Origin: Clostridia bacterium
Lineage (GTDB): Bacteria; Bacillota_A; Clostridia; Oscillospirales; Acutalibacteraceae
Direction: 5' to 3'
DNA: 12,761 nt
NCBI GenBank assembly: GCA_017423885.1
Contig: JAFPCJ010000139.1
Location: 1 to 12,761, forward strand
Every line of letters begins with the position of its first letter. Within the stretch, counting starts at the first letter, position 1. Under the pieces are notes generated by a model. The model did no database searches. It was not told the DNA's origin and saw only the letters and a list, made by a program, of their open reading frames with translations. The translations under genes and the position numbers were made by a program. This document shows positions 1-5,074 of this stretch, piece after piece.

Positions 1-222
1 AAAAACGGCGGTTATGTTATCGCCGCAAAGGATGGCTCACTTTCGCTCACCCCCGAGGGACTTGAGCTTGCCGAAAAAATTTACGAACGGCACACTATCA
101 TTTCCCGCCTTCTTACCCTTATCGGAGTGGATGAGCAGACCGCCACAGATGATGCATGCAAGATCGAGCATGTAATAAGCGATAAGACCTTTGAGGCTTT
201 AAAAAAATATCTTGAAGCTTGA
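1..222 (+). CDS. Metal-dependent transcriptional repressor, DtxR/MntR family (3' end only)
   Basis: Frame 1 is open from the first base and ends at TGA 220-222, giving the last 73 residues of a protein whose start lies upstream of the window. The visible part holds the end of the winged-helix DNA-binding domain (LTPEGLELAEKIYERH) and the dimerization/metal-binding helices, with family-typical ERH, D-A-C-KIEHVIS spacing. In DtxR, MntR and IdeR proteins these Cys, Glu and His residues help bind Mn2+ or Fe2+, and the metal-bound dimer represses metal-uptake genes. I cannot tell Mn from Fe specificity because the N-terminal ligands are missing. The protein ends soon after the dimerization domain, so it is the short MntR/TroR-like form without the SH3-like domain of DtxR. 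A strong terminator follows within 10 bases, so this is the last gene of its transcript. Confidence 0.82.
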   Translation, partial: KNGGYVIAAKDGSLSLTPEGLELAEKIYERHTIISRLLTLIGVDEQTATDDACKIEHVISDKTFEALKKYLEA

Positions 223-229
223 TGCTTTC

Positions 230-256
230 CCGAGCCTTTTACGGCTCGGTTTTTTT
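230..256 (+). terminator. Intrinsic terminator after the DtxR-family gene
   Basis: CCGAGCC (230-236) and GGCTCGG (243-249) form a perfect 7-bp stem with a 6-base loop, followed directly by seven T (250-256). It lies just after the stop codon at 222 and isolates that gene from the next unit. A weaker A-loop hairpin at about 266-280 follows and may be incidental. Confidence 0.88.
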
Positions 257-296
257 ATTGGCCATCCGCTAAAAAAGCGGGTTTATAAGTCTACGG

Positions 297-325
297 TTGC
301 AAAAACTTGACATATATGGTATAAT
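297..325 (+). promoter_or_regulatory. Extended -10 sigma-A-type promoter of the pseudokinase gene
   Basis: TATAAT at 320-325 is preceded by TGG at 317-319, the extended -10 TGN motif, and by TTGCAA at 297-302 with 17-bp spacing. Transcription should start near 332, giving a leader of about 50 bases with a small A-loop hairpin (ATGCG/CGCAT, 350-364). The obvious TTGACA at 307-312 is only 7 bp from this -10, so I did not use it as the -35. Confidence 0.66.
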
Positions 326-382
326 ATATTAAATTCCAATATTATGCCTATGCGAAAAACGCATCAGAGAATGGAGTAAATT

Positions 383-2092
383 ATGCTGAATACAGAAAAG
401 TTGTGTCCTGCCTGTATGTCTGACAACGGCGGAGAAAAGATCTGCCCCATGTGCGGTCATGATTCTGCCGCGCAAAACCCAGAGAATGCACTTCCTGTCG
501 GCTTCAGACTTGACGGACGCTATGTTATCGGAAAAGCTCTTTCATCCAACGGCGAGGGTATAACATATATCGCTTGGGACGGAAGCACTGATACTGCAGT
601 ACATATAAGGGAATATTTCCCATTGAGTGCCGCGATCCGCAATCCCGACTATACCGTATCCATGATGCCTGACCGAAAATATGCATTTAATGAAGGTCTT
701 ATGGAATTTATCGAGCGAGGAAAAAGTCTGCTGCACAGCGAACTGCCCTCGGTGATACCGACAAATACGGTTTTTGAAGAAAGTGGCACCGCTTACACCT
801 CTTTTGCAATAATTCAAAGCATATCGCTCGAAGATTTTCTTGAGCGAAACGGCGGCAGACTCCGTTGGGAGCAAGCACGTCCGCTTTTCCTGCCCCTTAT
901 TGATACTGTTGCCGCGCTTCATAAAGAGGGTATTGTTATAGGCGGCATATCTCCTGAAACAGTAATGGTAGGCAGAGACGGAAAGCTTCGTTTCTCATAT
1001 CTCGGAATTCGCCGTCTGCGTGACAGTTCATCCGATCTTGATGCAGAGCTTTTTGACGGCTACAGCGCTCCCGAGCAATATGGCATCCCCGAAATGCAGA
1101 TGGGAGAAGCATCCGATGTTTATGCCTTAAGCGCTGTACTTTTCAGAGTCCTTATAGGAAACACACCACCTGTCTCCCCCTCGCGTCTTGAGAAGGACAC
1201 TCTTACTATTCCTGCTCATTTTGCCGAGGAATTACCGCGTCAGGTATTGGTATCACTTGCAAACGGTATGCAGGCACATCCCGCAAAGCGTACCGCAACC
1301 ATAGAAGCCTTTAAAAACGAGCTGGTTTACGGCGAGACTGCAGAGAGCATCCGAGCAGGCAATCAGAAGCGTGCTGCCGAGCAGAACGCAGTAGCCTCGA
1401 AAGCCAAGAGCACCAAAAAGAAGGGTGCTTCAGGCGCGAGATACGCTGTTGTTTCAGCAGTTATTACCGCCGCCATATTCCTTGTGATCGGTGCTGTAGT
1501 GCTTTGGATATTCCGTGACACCATTTTCCCCTCTAAAGACACTGAATATAACACAAGCTCTGACTTTATCACCGAATCGGGCGGACCGCAGATAGGTGAT
1601 TATGACAGCGCTGTGGTCGATTCGGTCAAGACTTATGAGGTTCCCAATCTGCTCGGAACCTATTTCTCTCAAATAGAAGATATTGAGGATTATGAGAAAT
1701 TCAAGTTCAACATCCAAGGTAAGTCCTATTCTGATAAGTATTCCAAGGGACAGATATGCGCGCAATCCATTGCCGCTGGCACAGGGGTTGAAAAGGAGAC
1801 CACCATTAATGTCACCATTAGTCTCGGAGCCAAGGAATTCAAGATAGCAAACGTTATCGGTCTCACCGAGGAAAAAGCCAAGATAGAACTGCTCAAACAA
1901 GGTTTCCTTTATGAAAATATCAAGGTAGAAGAGGCTTATGACGAGGACGGACTTCCCGGTGTTGTTTTGGAGCAATCCCCCGAGTTTAACACTAAAACTA
2001 CCGCTGAGGCCGAAATACGTATCTATATAAACTCTTATACGGGCGAGGACGAAGAGGATACCTCTCGAAACGATGACTATATTTTCAATTAA
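383..2092 (+). CDS. Membrane PASTA pseudokinase with N-terminal zinc ribbon
   Basis: A 569-residue protein related to bacterial Hanks-type Ser/Thr kinases (PknB/PrkC-like). Residues 8-24 carry two CxxC pairs (C8, C11, C21, C24), a zinc ribbon. A kinase-like domain spans about 45-315, with a basic linker at 326-350, one membrane helix at about 354-377, and two extracellular PASTA-like repeats at about 417-482 and 485-552. The fold landmarks APE (229-231) and the helix-F DVY (245-247) are present. The catalytic set is not: the beta3 Lys is R76 (HIRE), HRD is I186-G187-G188, the Mg-binding Asn is T193 and DFG is Y206-L207-G208. I therefore predict a catalytically inactive sensor or scaffold that still binds cell-wall ligands outside and partners inside. 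The start is supported by GGAG at 373-376, six bases before ATG. The gene is monocistronic or ends at the hairpin at 2148-2196. Which muropeptides or partners it binds cannot be read from sequence. Confidence 0.85.
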   Translation: MLNTEKLCPACMSDNGGEKICPMCGHDSAAQNPENALPVGFRLDGRYVIGKALSSNGEGITYIAWDGSTDTAVHIREYFPLSAAIRNPDYTVSMMPDRKYAFNEGLMEFIERGKSLLHSELPSVIPTNTVFEESGTAYTSFAIIQSISLEDFLERNGGRLRWEQARPLFLPLIDTVAALHKEGIVIGGISPETVMVGRDGKLRFSYLGIRRLRDSSSDLDAELFDGYSAPEQYGIPEMQMGEASDVYALSAVLFRVLIGNTPPVSPSRLEKDTLTIPAHFAEELPRQVLVSLANGMQAHPAKRTATIEAFKNELVYGETAESIRAGNQKRAAEQNAVASKAKSTKKKGASGARYAVVSAVITAAIFLVIGAVVLWIFRDTIFPSKDTEYNTSSDFITESGGPQIGDYDSAVVDSVKTYEVPNLLGTYFSQIEDIEDYEKFKFNIQGKSYSDKYSKGQICAQSIAAGTGVEKETTINVTISLGAKEFKIANVIGLTEEKAKIELLKQGFLYENIKVEEAYDEDGLPGVVLEQSPEFNTKTTAEAEIRIYINSYTGEDEEDTSRNDDYIFN

Positions 2093-2097
2093 AGTGC

Positions 2098-2126
2098 TTG
2101 ACATTTTGTATAACACATAATATAAT
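2098..2126 (+). promoter_or_regulatory. Consensus sigma-A promoter of the glpP operon
   Basis: TTGACA (2098-2103), exactly 17 bp, TATAAT (2121-2126): both hexamers match the consensus perfectly. It begins five bases after the pseudokinase stop codon and should start transcripts near 2133. The first structured element, a hairpin, follows about 15 bases later, so constitutive initiation followed by control of elongation is plausible. Confidence 0.85.
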
Positions 2127-2147
2127 AATTATTGCAGAGTATTTGGA

Positions 2148-2196
2148 GATGCAAGGACCGCAGGAGAAGTGTGTCCTTGCATCCTTTATTTTTTGG
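2148..2196 (+). terminator. Terminator-like leader hairpin before glpP, candidate GlpP target
   Basis: GATGCAAGGAC (2148-2158) pairs perfectly over 11 bp with GTCCTTGCATC (2173-2183). The 14-base loop (2159-2172) contains GGAGAAGTG, and the T-rich TTTATTTTTT follows (2185-2194). It lies inside the transcript from the promoter at 2098, upstream of glpP. It may also end the pseudokinase transcript. The T tract begins two bases after the stem and is broken by one A, so termination could be partial. Control by GlpP is inferred, not shown. Confidence 0.62.
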
Positions 2197-2209
2197 TTCT
2201 GTTTCAATC

Positions 2210-2266
2210 GTTGGGGTAGAATTTAGTAAATTACTGTCATTGTCCCTACGGCAATGGCACCCCGAC
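2210..2266 (+). promoter_or_regulatory. Structured glpP leader: possible three-way junction
   Basis: Three nested pairings fit together. An 8-bp closing stem joins GTTGGGGT (2210-2217) to ACCCCGAC (2259-2266) with one G-U pair. Inside it are a hairpin AATTT/AAATT (2220-2224 with 2228-2232) and a hairpin GTCATTG/CAATGGC (2236-2242 with 2252-2258). The shape resembles a structured 5' UTR element, but I do not recognise a known riboswitch class. It could instead be a copy of an intergenic palindromic repeat. Confidence 0.4.
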
Positions 2267-2302
2267 ATTTGTTATACAACCTATTTTTTAAGGAGATAGT
2301 AT

Positions 2303-2863
2303 ATGACCCGTTCAGAGCTTATAGACTGTCTTGAGCGCAGTCCCGTTATAGCCTCTTTCCATGAAAGGGAATTTGAACAGGTGCTTTCGGCACCGCCCGA
2401 GCTGCTGTTCGACCTGAAAGCAAGTCTTACAACCGTAAAAAAGCGTATTGATTCAGCTCACAAAGCAGGAAAGCATATATTCACGCACATTGACCTTGCG
2501 GACGGTATCGGTAAGGACCGAACAGCCATAGAATATCTTGCCGCTTGTGGGGTTGACGGTATCATCAGCACACGCGGTCAGCTTATCCGCTACGCCAAGG
2601 ACGCAGGGTTGCTTACCGTTCAGCGTTTCTTTGCGCTTGATACGCAGGGTCTTGACAGTATTCATGAGTTACTTGAGGTTTCAGCACCTGATCTTATCGA
2701 GATAATGCCGGGCGTTATCGGAAAGGTCATTGAGCGCTTTGCAGGCGGAGCGATTCCGGTTATCGCAGGCGGACTTATAGAGACCAAGGCTGAAGTTACA
2801 GAAGCGCTGTCAAACGGTGCTTCGGCAGTTTCTACCGGAATGAAGGAGCTTTGGTATATTTAA
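2303..2863 (+). CDS. glpP: Glycerol-3-phosphate-responsive antiterminator GlpP
   Basis: The 186-residue product matches the GlpP family, which is about 190 residues long and has a TIM-barrel-like fold. In B. subtilis, GlpP bound to glycerol-3-phosphate acts on leader RNA of glp genes, preventing early termination and stabilising the mRNA. Family landmarks are visible in order: HIDL (62-65) with DGIGKD (67-72), STR (89-91), QRFF (107-110), EIMPGVIGKVI (133-143), AGG (155-157) and the phosphate-binding-like stretch around NGASAVST (171-178). A strong AAGGAGA site lies at 2290-2296, seven bases before ATG. The gene stands between two hairpins with U-rich tails, one in its own leader and one before the next gene, which fits an antiterminator acting in cis on its operon. 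No glpK, glpF or classical glpD is in the window, so the targets are probably the redox genes downstream. Confidence 0.9.
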   Translation: MTRSELIDCLERSPVIASFHEREFEQVLSAPPELLFDLKASLTTVKKRIDSAHKAGKHIFTHIDLADGIGKDRTAIEYLAACGVDGIISTRGQLIRYAKDAGLLTVQRFFALDTQGLDSIHELLEVSAPDLIEIMPGVIGKVIERFAGGAIPVIAGGLIETKAEVTEALSNGASAVSTGMKELWYI

Positions 2864-2879
2864 AGAGAATTTTTACTAT
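2851..2879 (+). promoter_or_regulatory. Possible weak promoter overlapping the end of glpP
   Basis: TTGGTA (2851-2856), 17 bp, TACTAT (2874-2879): each hexamer matches the sigma-A consensus at four of six positions. A start near 2886 would place the terminator at 2916-2970 in the leader of a separate transcript, the arrangement known for B. subtilis glpD. The DNA here is very AT-rich, so a chance match is likely enough to keep confidence low. Confidence 0.25.
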
Positions 2880-2915
2880 ATTTTATAAAACTTAATATTC
2901 CGAAGAGACATGGAG

Positions 2916-2970
2916 AAGCGGAAGACGAGGGCAGTAAGAAATACTGTTCCGTTTTCCGTTTTATTTTTTT
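2916..2970 (+). terminator. Long intrinsic terminator between glpP and the downstream genes, likely GlpP-controlled
   Basis: The left arm 2916-2936 pairs with the right arm 2942-2961 through an almost continuous stem of about 20 bp with one bulged base (A2928), a few G-U pairs and a 5-base loop (2937-2941). TTTATTTTTTT follows through 2970. The RBS of the next gene starts only four bases later. A terminator this strong inside an operon directly after an antiterminator gene is best explained as the regulated site: terminate without glycerol-3-phosphate, read through with it. The stem base overlaps GGAGAAGCG (2912-2920), nearly identical to the loop sequence of the hairpin before glpP. Confidence 0.8.
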
Positions 2971-2986
2971 AACAGGAGGGTCATAA

Positions 2987-3622
2987 ATGGATATTTATCA
3001 GGTTATTTTTCGTTCATTGCTTGCGGTGGTAATCGGAAGCCTTATCGGAACGGAGCGCGCACGGCACGGTCGCGCCGCAGGCATGAGAACGCACATTCTC
3101 GTCTGTCTCGGCTCTGCGATGACTTCGATGACAGGCGTTTACATGCAACAGTTAGTAGGCGGAGATCCTTTCCGCATAGCGGCGCAGGTCATCTCAGGCG
3201 TCGGTTTTTTGGGTGCCGGAATGATAATACTTAAAAACGGCAATGTTATAACAGGACTCACTACTGCCGCAGGCGTATGGGCTACCGCCACCATCGGAAT
3301 CGCCATCGGCTTTGGCTTCTATACGGGCGCTGTAACCGTTGCCCTGCTCTTTATGATAACCATAATCCTTTTTGCCAAGCTTGAACGTGGCAAAAGGGCA
3401 ACCGAGGTCATATATATTGAGCTTGATGATATGAAGCGTGTCAACCCAATAAAAGAGGAGCTTAAACACATAATATCGGTAGAATTCTCTTTCAGAGTAA
3501 TGCCCCCTAAAAGCGGAAATCCCGCACATATCGGATTAAACCTTATTATTGACAAGCGCTTCGAGCTTGATATTGATAAGCTTTGCCAATTGGATAATGT
3601 AATTTTTGCAGTTGAGGAGTAA
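2987..3622 (+). CDS. MgtC/SapB-family inner-membrane protein
   Basis: A 211-residue membrane protein with the MgtC/SapB signature: an N-terminal helix, then GTERARHGRAAGMRTH (21-36), a hydrophobic helix at about 37-53, RIAAQVISGVGFLGAG (63-78), GLTTAAGVWATATIG (90-104) and a last helix at about 110-131. The cytoplasmic C-terminal domain (about 138-211) has the ACT-like pattern seen in many family members. MgtC supports growth in low Mg2+ and inhibits the F-type ATP synthase in Salmonella, but most Gram-positive homologues have no assigned substrate. It has a good AGGAGG site (2974-2979, seven bases before ATG) directly after the terminator. The next gene starts six bases after its stop, so it is the first gene of the GlpP-gated segment. 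A role in glycerol-phosphate metabolism is unproven. Confidence 0.85.
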   Translation: MDIYQVIFRSLLAVVIGSLIGTERARHGRAAGMRTHILVCLGSAMTSMTGVYMQQLVGGDPFRIAAQVISGVGFLGAGMIILKNGNVITGLTTAAGVWATATIGIAIGFGFYTGAVTVALLFMITIILFAKLERGKRATEVIYIELDDMKRVNPIKEELKHIISVEFSFRVMPPKSGNPAHIGLNLIIDKRFELDIDKLCQLDNVIFAVEE

Positions 3623-3628
3623 GAACAA

Positions 3629-4933
3629 ATGAATTATGATGTTGCAATAATCGGAGCAGGAGTTATCGGCGGTATGATCGCCCGAGAACTCTCAAAGTAC
3701 AGCCTTTCGGTTGCCATTCTTGAAAAGGAAAACGACGTTGCCTGCAAGGCTTCCAAAGCCAACAGCGGCATAGTTCACGGCGGCTATGACCCCGAGCCTG
3801 ACACGCTTAAAGCGCGTCTTAATGCCGCAGGAGTTGAAAAGCTCTTTGCCGCCGCAGACGAGCTTCATGTTCCCTATCGCCGTAACGGATCATTCGTATG
3901 CGCCTTCGGTCCTGACGAAGAAGATGCTCTGCAGGAGCTTTACGAGCGCGGTCTTCAAAACGGAATAGAGGGTCTTGAGATCATTTCGGGCGATAAAGCG
4001 CGCGAGCTTGAACCCAACCTTTCAAAAACCATTTCAAAGGTGCTTTCTGTGCCTAATGCCGGTATAATCTGCCCTTATGAGCTTACTGTGGCTTCCATCG
4101 GCAATGCTATTGATAACGGCGTTTCGCTCATCCGCAATTTTGCAGTAAGCGAAATTAAAAGGAATGAAAACGGAATTACCGTCACCGCCGAAAACGGACA
4201 GACTGTATGCGCTGAATACTGTCTTAACTGTGCAGGCTGCAGCAGCGATAAAATAGCACGTCTTGCAGGAGACGACTTCTTTGAGATAATACCGCGAGCA
4301 GGTCAATATATACTGCTTGATAAGACTGAAGGCTCACGCGTTGACCGCACGATATTTCAGGTTCCCACCAAAGAGGGCAAAGGAATTTTGGTCTCCCCCA
4401 CCGTTGACGGCAATCTGCTTACAGGACCCACCGCCGAGAGAGTTGAATCGTCCGAGCATACCGAAACCACTCCCGAGGGGCTTAACACAGTAATACGTCT
4501 TGCCGCCAAAAGCGTACCTGATATAGCCTTCAGGCAGGTCATAACCTCGTTTACAGGTGTCCGCTCATCCGAAAAGAAGGGTGACTTTATCATTGAGCCT
4601 TCAAAGGCTCTTCGTGGACTTATTCACGTTGCCGCTATTGATTCACCCGGACTCACTTCCTGCGTTTCAATAGCAGAATATGTATCAGAAATGCTTAAAA
4701 ACAGCGGTCTTGTGCTTTCTCCCAAAAGCTCATGGGACGGCAAACGCGAGGATCCGCATGCCTTCCGCAAAATGAATGATGAACAAAAGGATGCCTATAT
4801 AAAGGAGCATCCCGATTACGGCAGAATAATCTGCCGCTGTGAGGGAGTGAGCGAGGGCGAAATACGTGATGCCATCCGCCGCGAGCCTAAAGCGCTTGAC
4901 GTTGACATCGTTAAGAGAAGGACACGCTCGTGA
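3629..4933 (+). CDS. NAD(P)/FAD-dependent oxidoreductase (GlpA/LhgO-like), cut short by an in-frame TGA
   Basis: The 434-residue product belongs to the DAO-type FAD oxidoreductases annotated as glycerol-3-phosphate dehydrogenase subunit A or L-2-hydroxyglutarate oxidase-like. It shows the Rossmann GAGVIGG (9-15), an E33-containing end of beta2, the SKANSGIVHGGYD substrate-site motif (42-54) and a late FAD-site region (IHVAAIDSPGLTS, 332-344). A C-terminal BFD-like [2Fe-2S] domain begins with CRCEGVSE (402-409). Reading stops at TGA 4931-4933, yet the same frame continues after it into the second half of that Fe-S domain. With the continuation the gene would run to 5062, about 477 residues, normal for the family. 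As written, the product keeps the flavin domain but only two of four cluster cysteines. The start is ATG six bases after the MgtC-family stop; the nearest SD-like sequence is GAGGAGTAAG, overlapping that stop codon, so translation is probably coupled. The substrate is likely glycerol-3-phosphate by context, not proven. Confidence 0.85.
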   Translation: MNYDVAIIGAGVIGGMIARELSKYSLSVAILEKENDVACKASKANSGIVHGGYDPEPDTLKARLNAAGVEKLFAAADELHVPYRRNGSFVCAFGPDEEDALQELYERGLQNGIEGLEIISGDKARELEPNLSKTISKVLSVPNAGIICPYELTVASIGNAIDNGVSLIRNFAVSEIKRNENGITVTAENGQTVCAEYCLNCAGCSSDKIARLAGDDFFEIIPRAGQYILLDKTEGSRVDRTIFQVPTKEGKGILVSPTVDGNLLTGPTAERVESSEHTETTPEGLNTVIRLAAKSVPDIAFRQVITSFTGVRSSEKKGDFIIEPSKALRGLIHVAAIDSPGLTSCVSIAEYVSEMLKNSGLVLSPKSSWDGKREDPHAFRKMNDEQKDAYIKEHPDYGRIICRCEGVSEGEIRDAIRREPKALDVDIVKRRTRS

Positions 4934-5062
4934 ATGGGCAGATGTCAGGGCGGCTTCTGTATGCCTTATGTCATGCGGATGATAGCCGAGGAAACGGGAA
5001 TTGAAATGGAAAACGTCACTAAAAAGGGTGGAAGATCCGCTCTGCTTACAGGAAAGATATAA
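4934..5062 (+). pseudogene. In-frame remainder of the FAD oxidoreductase: second half of the BFD-like [2Fe-2S] domain
   Basis: Directly after the TGA, in the same frame, 42 codons run to TAA 5060-5062. The translation starts MGRCQGGFC and continues with PYVMRMIAEETGI, the family-typical end. Its CQGGFC supplies the missing C-x4-C pair, 34 residues after the upstream CxC. The family normally reads R-T-R-A/S-G-M-G-R-C, so TGA occupies a Gly codon (one substitution from GGA). It is either a recent nonsense mutation, a base-call error, or a reinitiated small peptide: AGAAGGA (4916-4922) lies 11 bases before ATG 4934. The next gene starts 12 bases after this stop. Confidence 0.75.
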
Positions 5063-5074
5063 CGGGGTGTAAAA

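Noticed and set aside
307..325. TTGACA at 307-312 as the -35 of the pseudokinase promoter
   Set aside because: It is only 7 bp from TATAAT (320-325). TTGCAA at 297-302 has the correct 17-bp spacing and the -10 carries a TGN extension. Hexamers 16-17 bp downstream of TTGACA (TTAAAT, TAAATT) are poorer, though a second start cannot be excluded.
1454..2116. Minus-strand ORF of 220 codons opposite the PASTA region
   Set aside because: It lies antisense to PASTA repeats and a membrane helix with normal family features, and has no RBS or family match of its own.
2149..2226. 25-codon ORF (MQGPQEKCVL...) across the hairpin before glpP
   Set aside because: The GGAG directly abuts the ATG, leaving no SD spacing, and the codons are just the two hairpin arms and the T tract.
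4931..4933. TGA as a selenocysteine codon
   Set aside because: The family has Gly, not Cys, at this position, and no convincing bacterial SECIS hairpin is visible in the following 40 bases (only a 4-bp pairing). Selenocysteine is therefore unlikely, but readthrough itself is not excluded.
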